Origin: Amycolatopsis aidingensis
Lineage (GTDB): Bacteria; Actinomycetota; Actinomycetes; Mycobacteriales; Pseudonocardiaceae
Length of the DNA stretch: 64,000 nt
Assembly: GCF_018885265.1 (NCBI RefSeq)
Contig: NZ_CP076538.1
Coordinates: forward strand, 6,422,001-6,486,000
Direction: 5' to 3'
In this document: positions 1-6,998 of the stretch, piece by piece
How positions within the stretch are numbered: position 1 is the stretch's first letter
How the letters are laid out: every line of letters starts with the position of its first letter
Notes under the pieces: model-generated
Told to the model about the DNA's origin: nothing
Databases searched by the model: none
What the model saw: the letters and a program-made list of their open reading frames with translations, nothing else
Made by a program: the position numbers and the translations under genes

Positions 1-2
1 CT

Positions 3-575
3 CGTATTTTCGCTGCCGTCGCGACACTACTCGCCGGAATGACGGCCGCGGCACCGGCGGCACAGGCGAGCGAGGCCGAAACGCGGCCGCTCCCGCACTG
101 CACGATGTACATATCCGCCGGTACGGTCGACTGCTACGCCACCTTCCATGAGGCCATCGCCAACGCGACCGGTGGCAAGGTCACCGACGCTCCTTCGGCC
201 GCTTCCGCCATGCACGACGAGGTATTCGCGCAGCGTCTCAACTCGTTGACCGAACCCGACGGCAGCCCGAAAACCGGCGTGGCCAGAGTGGTGACCTCGA
301 TCGAGTTCCAGCACCCGAGATACCAGGGTGCGACTTTCACCTGGTACCAGAGCCGGGGCTGCGACAACGACACCGGGGTCGAATACTCCGTCCGGAATAT
401 CAAAGACCACAACTCATGGTGGAACGACCGCATATCCTCGTTCCGAGGCTACTCCAAATGCCAGGTGAACCACTACGAACACACCGGTTTCAGAGGCGCG
501 AGAACCGGATACCGCAGTGAGATGAGCACCATGGGCGTGATGGAGGACGAAACCTCGTCGCTGAGATGGAGATGA
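3..575 (+). CDS. Secreted beta/gamma-crystallin-like protein, 5' end cut by window
   Basis: The reading frame is open from base 3, so the true start lies before the window. The first visible residues (RIFAAVATLLAGM, then an Ala-rich AxA stretch ending near base 70) look like the hydrophobic core and cleavage region of a Sec signal peptide. The mature part has four or so cysteines and a C-terminal stretch (NDRISSFRG, then FRGARTGYRSEMSTMG) that resembles the Greek-key signature of beta/gamma-crystallin and peptidase-inhibitor I36-like secreted proteins of actinomycetes. No catalytic motif is visible. It converges on the VOC gene, with a strong hairpin between them. The fold call is by motif only; exact function is unknown. 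Confidence 0.55.
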   Translation, partial: RIFAAVATLLAGMTAAAPAAQASEAETRPLPHCTMYISAGTVDCYATFHEAIANATGGKVTDAPSAASAMHDEVFAQRLNSLTEPDGSPKTGVARVVTSIEFQHPRYQGATFTWYQSRGCDNDTGVEYSVRNIKDHNSWWNDRISSFRGYSKCQVNHYEHTGFRGARTGYRSEMSTMGVMEDETSSLRWR

Positions 576-599
576 TCCCGGGCACACCGAGGTGAACAG

Positions 600-639
600 C
601 CGCCCGCGTACCAGGAACCGGCCACCGGTACGCGGGCGG
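600..639. terminator. 13-bp stem hairpin between convergent genes
   Basis: Bases 600-612 and 627-639 are perfect reverse complements (13 bp, GC-rich, 14-nt loop). The hairpin lies 24 nt after the crystallin-like stop and 11 nt after the VOC stop on the other strand, so it is well placed to terminate both. There is no T tract, as is common in high-GC actinobacteria. Confidence 0.6.
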
Positions 640-650
640 TCACCCGCCGG

Positions 651-1052
651 TCACTGCAGCGCTGTCGGGTCCATGTAGACGACCTCCCAGAGGTGACCGT
701 CGAGGTCGTAGAAGCTACGGCCGTACATCGGGCCCTGGTCCATGGGCTCGCGCACGACCTGCCCGCCCGCGGCGAGTGCCTTGTCGACCAGCTCGTCCAC
801 GCCCTGTCTGCTGTCCGCGCTCAGCGCCAGGGTCACCTCGGTGGTCTTGGTAGCGTCCGCGACCTCCTTGCTGGTGAAGCCGGCGAAGAACGACTCGACC
901 AGCAGCATCACGTAGATGTCCTCGCTGATCACCACGCAGGAGGCGTTCTCGTCGGTGAACTGCTCATTGATCGAGTAGCCGAGCTTGGTGAAGAACTCCT
1001 TCGACTTGTCGAGGTCACGGACCGGGAGGTTGACGAAGATCTTGGTGGACAT
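651..1052 (-). CDS. VOC (glyoxalase/bleomycin-resistance fold) family protein
   Basis: 133 residues starting MSTKIFVNLPVRDL and ending in GHLWEVVYMD, the usual beginning and end of a single-module VOC protein of the PhnB/lactoylglutathione-lyase-like group. The YDLDGHLWE segment holds the Glu that is often a metal ligand. I chose the ATG at 1052 because GGGAG lies 6-8 nt before it; a GTG at 1064 is possible but leaves no ribosome site. Substrate cannot be told. It is transcribed away from a TetR gene across a region with several palindromes, so it is probably that regulator's target. Small VOC proteins in such pairs are often resistance or detoxification proteins, which is inference here. Confidence 0.85.
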   Translation of the reverse strand: MSTKIFVNLPVRDLDKSKEFFTKLGYSINEQFTDENASCVVISEDIYVMLLVESFFAGFTSKEVADATKTTEVTLALSADSRQGVDELVDKALAAGGQVVREPMDQGPMYGRSFYDLDGHLWEVVYMDPTALQ

Positions 1053-1104
1053 GCGGGCTCCCACTTTCTACGGGTAACACAGGTGTCTTGTGGATACTTT
1101 GCTT

Positions 1105-1167
1105 CCGCCGGACTCGTAAGTGTCCGGCGGACACATCGGTGTACACTAGACACCCGAGTCGGGTGTC
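1105..1167. promoter_or_regulatory. Cluster of palindromes in VOC/TetR divergent promoter
   Basis: Three inverted repeats sit in 63 bp. 1120-1134 is GTGTCCG-G-CGGACAC (7-bp arms). 1139-1146 is GTGTACAC. 1149-1167 is GACACCCGA-G-TCGGGTGTC (9-bp arms). In addition 1105-1113 and 1122-1130 are perfect 9-bp reverse complements. All contain the GTGTC/GACAC half-site. The layout fits operators for the adjacent TetR protein controlling both divergent genes. Confidence 0.6.
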
Positions 1168-1242
1168 GGCAAGACCCGGATCGTCCGGATTCATGGACAT
1201 CCACGAACGGACATGAACGGTCACGGACGGAGAGGAGAGCGG

Positions 1243-1989
1243 ATGGCGAGCTCGGGCGAGGACGCTGCCGGGGATCAGGCTGGCAGCATCGAGCTGCTCT
1301 GGGGGCTGCGGGACCGGCAGGCCAGGAAGCAGCGACCGGCGCTCACGGTGGACCGCATCGCCAGGGCCGCGATCGAGCTCGCCGACACCGAGGGCATGGC
1401 GGCCGTGTCCATGCAGCAGGTGGCGAGCGCACTCGAGGTCACCAAGATGGCGCTGTACCGGCATGTCTCCAGCAAGGCCGAACTGGTCGCGGTGATGATC
1501 GAGACCGCGGTCGGCGAGCCGCCCGACCTCGGCGCGGTGCCGGGAGGCTGGCGGGCCAGGATGGAAGCCTGGGCGGCCGGGATGCGGGAGACCTGGCAGC
1601 GGCATCCCTGGCTCCCGGTCGCCACCGTCGGCCAGCGGGTGATGGGGCCGAGGGAGATCGGCTGGACCGAATGCGCGGTGGCGGCGCTGGAGGGAACCGG
1701 ACTGAGCGGCGACGAGCGGATGGACGCGGTCTTCCTGCTCAGCGGCCACATCCGCAACACCCAGTCCGCCGCGGCCGCCGGCACCCAGCCGTGGACCACC
1801 CAGCGGCGGCTGAATCCGCTGATCGAGGAGCTGATGCGCACCCGCGACGTCCGGTTTCCCGGGCTGGTCGGCGCCACCGAATCCGCCGACGGCGCCCCGC
1901 TGGACAACGGCTGGGAGTTCGGCCTGCGCCGTATCCTGGACGGGCTCGCCACGCTGATCGCCGAGCGCGCCGAACCCGATGTCCGATAA
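1243..1989 (+). CDS. TetR/AcrR-family regulator (TetR_C_1-like)
   Basis: 248 residues. The helix-turn-helix lies at about residues 35-80 (TVDRIARAAIELADTEGMAA, then SMQQVASALEVTKMALYRHV). The C-terminal half has the layout of classical TetR-type ligand-binding domains (PWLPVATVG, DAVFLLSGHIRN). ATG 1243 is preferred over an in-frame ATG at 1213 because a GAGAGGAGAG ribosome site precedes it. Divergent from the VOC gene; the palindromes between them are the likely operators. Probably a local, ligand-responsive repressor of itself and the VOC gene. The downstream DMT exporter has its own start signal, but could be in the same regulon. Confidence 0.85.
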   Translation: MASSGEDAAGDQAGSIELLWGLRDRQARKQRPALTVDRIARAAIELADTEGMAAVSMQQVASALEVTKMALYRHVSSKAELVAVMIETAVGEPPDLGAVPGGWRARMEAWAAGMRETWQRHPWLPVATVGQRVMGPREIGWTECAVAALEGTGLSGDERMDAVFLLSGHIRNTQSAAAAGTQPWTTQRRLNPLIEELMRTRDVRFPGLVGATESADGAPLDNGWEFGLRRILDGLATLIAERAEPDVR

Positions 1990-2029
1990 TCGCTGGCACA
2001 GTGCTCCACGCAGGTCCTAGGTTGCGCTG

Positions 2030-2968
2030 GTGATCTTCAAGCAGACCGACGGGGTGGACCGCAGGAGCCTGGCCGCGGCAACGGTGACCGTACTGCTGTG
2101 GGCCTCCGCCTTCGTCTCGATCCGCAGTGCGGGCGAGGAGTACTCGCCGGGGGCGCTGGCACTGGGCAGGCTACTCACCGGCGCGGTCGCCCTCGGCGTG
2201 ATCCTGCTGGTGCGCCGCGAGGGCCTGCCGCCCCGCGCGGCCTGGCCCGGCATCCTCGGCGCCGGGGTGCTGTGGTTCGGCGTCTACATGGTGGCGCTGA
2301 ACGCCGGCGAGCAGCAGGTGGACGCGGGCACCGCCGCAATGGTGGTGAACATCGGCCCCATCCTGATCGCCCTGCTCGGCGGGTGGCTGCTGCGGGAGGG
2401 CTTCCCGCGCCGCGTGCTGGCCGGGGTCGCGGTGTCCTTCGCGGGCGCCGTGGTGGTGGGCCTCTCGATGGCGGACGAGGGGCGCGCCTCCATCCTCGGC
2501 GTGCTGCTGTGCCTGCTCGCGGCGGTGACCTACGCGGCGGGTGTGGTCAGCCAGAAACCCGCGCTGCGGCATGCCTCGGCGCTGCAGGTCACCACCTTCG
2601 GCTGCGCGATCGGCGCGGTGGCCTGCCTGCCGTTCAGCGGGCAGTTGGTCGGCGAACTCGGCACCGCCTCATGGCAGGCCACCGCCAACCTCGTGTACCT
2701 CGGGGTGTTCCCCACCGCGCTGGCGTTCACCACCTGGGCCTACGCCCTGGCCCGCACCAGCGCGGGCCGGATGGGCGCGACCACCTACGCCGTGCCTGCC
2801 GTGGTGGTGCTGATGTCCTGGCTGGCGCTGGGCGAGGTGCCCGGCTGGCTGACCTTCGTGGGCGGCGCGCTGTGCCTCGCCGGGGTCGCGGTGTCCCGCT
2901 CCCGCCGCCGCTCCCGCACAGCCGGACCGCCCCAGCAGCCGCAACCCGGGCACGCCACCGCGAAGTGA
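2030..2968 (+). CDS. EamA/DMT-superfamily transporter
   Basis: 312 residues with about ten hydrophobic segments and two internally similar halves, the form of 10-TM drug/metabolite exporters (EamA, RhaT-like). The start of TM1 (VLLWASAFVSIRSA) and the second-half PAVVVLMSWLALGE stretch are typical. The tail is Pro/Arg-rich and cytoplasmic. Start GTG 2030 is supported by a TAGGTT -10 box at 2018-2023 exactly 6 nt before it, so the message is probably leaderless. Substrate unknown: amino acids, nucleosides or drugs are all carried by this family. It lies 40 nt after the TetR gene in the same direction. Confidence 0.85.
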   Translation: MIFKQTDGVDRRSLAAATVTVLLWASAFVSIRSAGEEYSPGALALGRLLTGAVALGVILLVRREGLPPRAAWPGILGAGVLWFGVYMVALNAGEQQVDAGTAAMVVNIGPILIALLGGWLLREGFPRRVLAGVAVSFAGAVVVGLSMADEGRASILGVLLCLLAAVTYAAGVVSQKPALRHASALQVTTFGCAIGAVACLPFSGQLVGELGTASWQATANLVYLGVFPTALAFTTWAYALARTSAGRMGATTYAVPAVVVLMSWLALGEVPGWLTFVGGALCLAGVAVSRSRRRSRTAGPPQQPQPGHATAK

Positions 2969-3160
2969 AGTGAACGCGGCGGCGCCCGCGCTCGTGTCAG
3001 TTGTGCACACGGACGGCTGCCGCATCCTTGGCCGGGTGGCGCGGTAGCCAGGGCCCCGCCGCTTCCCCTGCCCCGGGGCCCACCCCCATACCCGGCCGGT
3101 CGGCGCACACTCCAGCCGGCCGAGGAGCCCCCGGAGCGGCCCCCGTTCCCGCAGGCGGTG

Positions 3161-3197
3161 CGGCGCCCGGGGGCTCCCACCACGCCCCCGGGCGCCG
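3161..3197. terminator. 14-bp perfect GC stem-loop
   Basis: 3161-3174 and 3184-3197 are perfect 14-bp reverse complements with a 9-nt loop. It lies about 190 nt past the DMT transporter stop and ends 48 nt before the methyltransferase ATG, so it could end the upstream transcript or act in the leader of the downstream gene. The rest of the 2969-3245 interval is C-rich with no gene seen. Confidence 0.5.
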
Positions 3198-3245
3198 TGG
3201 CTAACCTGGCGGGCACCGCAGCAGGGCGTGACAAGGGGGTCGACG

Positions 3246-4121
3246 ATGACCGAGCGTAACGGGGACGGCAGGGCCGCGGAGGTCGCACCGGAGGCGCCGC
3301 CCGGGGTCGACCTGGAGAAACCGTCCCCGGCCCGGATCTACGACTGGTACCTCGGCGGCAACCAGAACTGGGCCGTCGACCGGGAGTTCGGCCGCCGGAT
3401 CATCCAGCTCTGGCCGTACGCCAAGGACGGCTCGCGGCACAACCGGCAGTTCATGAACCGGGCCGTGCGCGCGGCGCTGGACGCCGGGATCCGGCAGTTC
3501 ATCGACCTCGGCTCGGGCGTGCCGACGGTCGGCAACGTGCACGAGGTCGTCCGGGAGCACCTGCCAGAGCACGAGCGGGGCCGGGTCGTCTACGTGGACT
3601 ACGAGGAGGTGGCCGCTGCGCACGCCAGGCTGATCCTGGAGCGCGAGGGCGCCACCGGCTGGGCCACCCTTATCCGGCACGACATGCGGGACGCGGCCGG
3701 GATCCTGCGCCATCCGGACACCCGCAGGCTGATCGACTTCGACCAGCCGGTGTGCCTGCTGATGGTCGCCGTACTGCACTTCGTCGGCCCGGACGACGGC
3801 CCGCACGAGATCATCCGGGCCTACCTGGACAAGCTGTGCCCCGGCAGCTGGCTGGTGCTGTCGCATATGACCTGCCCGGACGATCCGGAGCAGGCCGAGG
3901 GCGTACTGCGGTTCGCCGAGCAGTACAAGTCCACCGCCAACCCGGTATGGCTGCGGCAGCCCGAGGAGATCGCCGGCTGGTTCCAGGGCCTCAACCTGCT
4001 CGACCCAGGCATCACCCACCTCACCGACTGGCGGCCCGAGGTCGACCCCGCGACACTGCCGCAACCGGAGGCCGAGGCCCGGCCGTTCGCCTGGTGCGGG
4101 GTCGCGGAGAAACCCGCTTAG
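3246..4121 (+). CDS. DUF574-type SAM-dependent methyltransferase
   Basis: 291 residues. PSPARIYDWYLGGNQNWAVD near residue 25 is the hallmark of the actinobacterial DUF574 (Methyltransf_19) group, and FIDLGSGVPTVGNVHEV near residue 85 is the glycine-rich SAM site. Acidic loops VVYVDYEEVA and RHDMRDAAGIL fit the later SAM-contacting positions. ATG 3246 is chosen because AGGGGG lies 8 nt upstream; the in-frame GTG at 3228 has no such site. These proteins are multicopy in Streptomyces and Amycolatopsis, and their substrates are mostly unknown. It stands alone between the exporter and the sigma factor. Confidence 0.88.
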   Translation: MTERNGDGRAAEVAPEAPPGVDLEKPSPARIYDWYLGGNQNWAVDREFGRRIIQLWPYAKDGSRHNRQFMNRAVRAALDAGIRQFIDLGSGVPTVGNVHEVVREHLPEHERGRVVYVDYEEVAAAHARLILEREGATGWATLIRHDMRDAAGILRHPDTRRLIDFDQPVCLLMVAVLHFVGPDDGPHEIIRAYLDKLCPGSWLVLSHMTCPDDPEQAEGVLRFAEQYKSTANPVWLRQPEEIAGWFQGLNLLDPGITHLTDWRPEVDPATLPQPEAEARPFAWCGVAEKPA

Positions 4122-4200
4122 CGCGGGCCGATGAGTTTTCGTTCCGGGCGGGGTCGGTACTGACATACAGTCAGGTCCGGGTGGAACGAAAGGTACGGCG

Positions 4201-5220
4201 ATGGCAGCAGGAACGGTGACCGACGACTTTCCGCAACTGGCCGACCCCTACCGTCGTGAGCTGCTCGCGCACTGCTATCGCATGCTGGGCTCGGTGCACG
4301 ACGCCGAGGACCTGGTGCAGGAGACCTACCTGCGGGCCTGGCGCGGCTACGCCAAGTTCGAGGGCAGATCCTCGCTGCGCACCTGGCTCTACCGGATCGC
4401 GACCAGCGCCTGTCTGACCGCGCTGGAGCGCACGGCCAAACGGCCGCTGCCGACCGGGCTCGGTGGCCCGAGCCCCACCGCGCACGACACCCTGGTGAGA
4501 CAGGGCGAGGTGCCGTGGCTGGAACCCATCCCGGACGCCATGGCCGGGGCCGAGGCGGACGACCCGGCCGGGATCGTCACCGAGCGGGAGAGCATCCGGC
4601 TGGCGCTGATCGCCGCACTGCAGCACCTCCCGCCCCGGCAGCGTGCCGTGCTGGTGCTGCGGGACGTGCTGAAATGGCGGGCCGCCGAGGTGGCCGAGCT
4701 GCTGGACACGAGCACGGCGGCGGTGAACAGCATCCTGCAACGCGCCCGTGCCCAGCTGGAGCAGGTCGCCCCCAGCGAGGACACCGTGGTGGACGCGCTG
4801 ACCGCCGAGCAGCGCGCGCTGCTCGACCGCTATCTCGCGGCCTTCGAGGCCAAGGACGTCGCCGCGCTGGTGGACCTGTTCACCGCGGACGTGGTGTGGG
4901 AGATGCCCCCGTACTCGGTCTGGTACCAGGGCACCGAGCACGTCGGACAGCACCTGTGCACCACCTGCCCTGCCGGGCCGGGTGACCTGCGACTGCTCCC
5001 GTTCACCGCGAACGGGCAGCCCGCCTTCGCGCAGTACCTGCTGGATCCCGGCACCGGCAGGCATCACGCGTTCAACGTCCAGGTGCTCACCCTCGGGCCC
5101 GCGGCCATCACCCGCGTGATCACCTTCATGGACCCCGAGCTGTTCCCCGCGATCGGCCTGCCCCGGACCCAGCCCGCCCGGCCGGAGCCGCTGGTGCTGC
5201 CCGGCGCCGGGCAGCCGTGA
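4201..5220 (+). CDS. ECF sigma factor with C-terminal SnoaL-like domain (SigG-like)
   Basis: 339 residues. Sigma region 2 is at about 10-80 (RELLAHCYRMLGSVHDAEDLV) and region 4 at about 135-190 (LPPRQRAVLVLRDVLKWRAAEV). The last 130 residues form a SnoaL/NTF2-like domain (LLDRYLAAFEAKDVAALVDLFTADV), the architecture of mycobacterial SigG and related TIGR02960 factors. In such sigma factors the tail modulates activity in place of, or alongside, a classical anti-sigma factor. Start ATG 4201 follows GAAAGG. The stop overlaps the next gene by 4 nt (GTGA), so the two are translated together. CTGAC-ATACA-GTCAG at 4160-4174 upstream is a small palindrome of unknown role. Confidence 0.9.
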   Translation: MAAGTVTDDFPQLADPYRRELLAHCYRMLGSVHDAEDLVQETYLRAWRGYAKFEGRSSLRTWLYRIATSACLTALERTAKRPLPTGLGGPSPTAHDTLVRQGEVPWLEPIPDAMAGAEADDPAGIVTERESIRLALIAALQHLPPRQRAVLVLRDVLKWRAAEVAELLDTSTAAVNSILQRARAQLEQVAPSEDTVVDALTAEQRALLDRYLAAFEAKDVAALVDLFTADVVWEMPPYSVWYQGTEHVGQHLCTTCPAGPGDLRLLPFTANGQPAFAQYLLDPGTGRHHAFNVQVLTLGPAAITRVITFMDPELFPAIGLPRTQPARPEPLVLPGAGQP

Positions 5221-5795
5221 CGGCCGAGGACGCCACGGCGGTCCGTACCGGCGGCATCGGCCTGCTCGAGCGCGCGATCAGCTACGCGCTGGGCAGCCTC
5301 CGCCTGGTCACCCCGCCGGATCTGGCGAACCCGACCCCCTGCCAGGACTGGGACCTGCGCACCTTGCTGGAACATCTTGCCGACTCCATGGACGCCCTGT
5401 ACGAGGCGGTGGAACCGGGGCAGGTCGGCCTGGACAGCCCGGCAGGGCGCGGCCAGGACGACCCGGTGGCCGCCGTGCGGCAACGGGCCCGCCTGCTGCT
5501 CGGCGCCTGGACCGGCGCCGAGGGCAACGACCCGGTCTCCATCGCCGGCAGGCCGCTGACCAGTGGCATCGTGACCTGCACCGGGGCGGTGGAAGTCGCG
5601 GTGCACGGCTGGGACGTGGCCACGGCCTGCCGCGCGTACCGGCCGATTCCGGCCGCGCTGGCCGGGGAGATCCTCCCGCTGGCCTCGCTGGTGGTCACCG
5701 AACAGGACCGGCCGGCCCGGTTCGCAGCGCCCCTCCCCGCGGTGGGCCCGGCGCCGGGCGAGCGACTACTCGCGTTCCTCGGCAGGAAGCCGTGA
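5217..5795 (+). CDS. TIGR03086-family / maleylpyruvate-isomerase-N-like protein
   Basis: 192 residues of the DinB/MDMPI four-helix fold. CQDWDLRTLLEHLADSMDAL is the typical first metal-binding helix and VHGWDVATACR the last one, containing the conserved His-Gly-Trp-Asp. Families with this fold use mycothiol or bind zinc, and several act as anti-sigma partners in actinobacteria. Start GTG 5217 overlaps the sigma-factor stop, which argues for functional coupling: either a zinc-dependent anti-sigma-like partner or an enzyme in the sigma factor's response. It ends 3 nt from the convergent DUF899 gene. Confidence 0.82.
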   Translation: MTAEDATAVRTGGIGLLERAISYALGSLRLVTPPDLANPTPCQDWDLRTLLEHLADSMDALYEAVEPGQVGLDSPAGRGQDDPVAAVRQRARLLLGAWTGAEGNDPVSIAGRPLTSGIVTCTGAVEVAVHGWDVATACRAYRPIPAALAGEILPLASLVVTEQDRPARFAAPLPAVGPAPGERLLAFLGRKP

Positions 5796-5798
5796 GGC

Positions 5799-6464
5799 TC
5801 AGGCGTACTCGTCGTGCAGCCGCCAGTACTCATACGGCGGGGTCTGCGGCCACCCCTGCGGCGAGTCCTCCCAGGTCTCCTGCCTGCCGAACGGGGTGAG
5901 ATCCAGGTAGTTGAAGTTCGCGTTCAGCCGGTCGACCCCGCGGTCGCTGGTGTAGTAGGTCCGGAACACCCGGTCACCATCGCGGAGGAAGACGTTCAGC
6001 GCGAACCCCTCGCCACGTTCCGACATGGCGTCGACGTCCACATTGAACTCGCTGTCCTTGGCGGAGTACCACGGCAGCGTCCAGCCCATCCGCCTGCGGA
6101 CCGCCTCGATCTCGGCCAGCGGGGCGCGGGAAACCAGCACCAGGTTGGTGTCCCTGGCCCGCAGGTGGGCGGGATGGCCCATGCCGTCCACCAGCATCGA
6201 GCAGCCCTCGCAGGGCCGCGGTGCGCCGGGCGGCAGCATGAAGCTGTAGACGATCAGCTGGCGGCGTCCTTCGAAAAGGTCGAGCAGGCCGACCGGGCCC
6301 TCCGGCCCTTCCAGCCGGTACTGTTTGGACACCTCCACCATCGGCAGCCTTCTGCGCCGGGCGGCCAGCGCGTCCAGCATCCTGGTCGCGTTCTTCTCCT
6401 CGGCCAGCAGCTCCGCGCGGGCGGCTCGCCATTCCTCTTCGGACACAATGGCAGGCAGGTTCAT
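5799..6464 (-). CDS. DUF899 thioredoxin-like protein
   Basis: 221 residues. The middle (QLIVYSFMLPPGAPRPCEGC at about 78-97, then SMLVDG) and the C-terminus (LNANFNYLDLTPFGRQETWE, then YWRLHDEYA) match the DUF899 family, which has a thioredoxin-like fold with a CxxC motif. ATG 6464 has an excellent AAGGAG site 7 nt upstream. That site overlaps the stop of the preceding PNPOx-like gene, so the two genes form a tight operon. Function is unproved; a redox role is suggested by the fold and by its flavin-fold neighbour. Confidence 0.88.
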   Translation of the reverse strand: MNLPAIVSEEEWRAARAELLAEEKNATRMLDALAARRRRLPMVEVSKQYRLEGPEGPVGLLDLFEGRRQLIVYSFMLPPGAPRPCEGCSMLVDGMGHPAHLRARDTNLVLVSRAPLAEIEAVRRRMGWTLPWYSAKDSEFNVDVDAMSERGEGFALNVFLRDGDRVFRTYYTSDRGVDRLNANFNYLDLTPFGRQETWEDSPQGWPQTPPYEYWRLHDEYA

Positions 6465-6475
6465 CTGGCTTCTCC

Positions 6476-6928
6476 TTACTGCGTGTTCTCGCCGGTGTCC
6501 ATCGACAGCCAGCGATCCGGGCGAACGCGAAACAGCACCAACGTGCCGGCAGGGTTGCCGACCTCCTCCTCGGCCCACTGCCGCGCCATCTCCTCCGGGA
6601 CGTACCGGCGCATGATGTGCAGCAGCTGCTCGGCAGACGGCGGCCGTTCGATCCCGGCCAAGGTGCCCTCCACGGTGACGTACCGGTACGGGGGCTCCTC
6701 CCGCTGCACGCACATGCTCAGCACCCGCGCCCGCTCGATCAGCCGGGTCTTGCGGGCACGCCTGCCCTCGGTGCCGGTGAAGAAGGTGATCTCGCCGCCT
6801 GGCTGGTAGCCGTAGAACACCGGCACGGTCAGTGGCGGCCGGTGGTCGTCGCTGGCGACGCTCAGCACGGCGATCCTGGTCTCCGCGAGGAACTCCTCGC
6901 GCTGTGTCTTCGTCATCGAGGCGTTCAT
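6476..6928 (-). CDS. PNPOx-like (split-barrel flavin/F420) family protein
   Basis: 150 residues of the pyridoxamine-phosphate-oxidase-like split barrel: MTKTQREEFLAETRIAVLS, then PPLTVPVFYGYQPGGEI and RYVTVEGTLAGIERP. Actinobacterial members usually bind FMN, F420 or haem and reduce small molecules; there are no features here that choose among them. Two starts are possible, ATG 6928 (MNASMTK) and ATG 6916 (MTKTQ); the first is given. It is the first gene of a two-gene operon with DUF899 and is divergent from the large AfsR-type regulator, 70 nt away. Confidence 0.82.
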   Translation of the reverse strand: MNASMTKTQREEFLAETRIAVLSVASDDHRPPLTVPVFYGYQPGGEITFFTGTEGRRARKTRLIERARVLSMCVQREEPPYRYVTVEGTLAGIERPPSAEQLLHIMRRYVPEEMARQWAEEEVGNPAGTLVLFRVRPDRWLSMDTGENTQ

Positions 6929-6998
6929 GGGCCCACATTCGGCCACGGCTCTCTCGGTTTCCTCTCGGTCGGCTTCCGGCGTGGCATATCGTCGGCGC

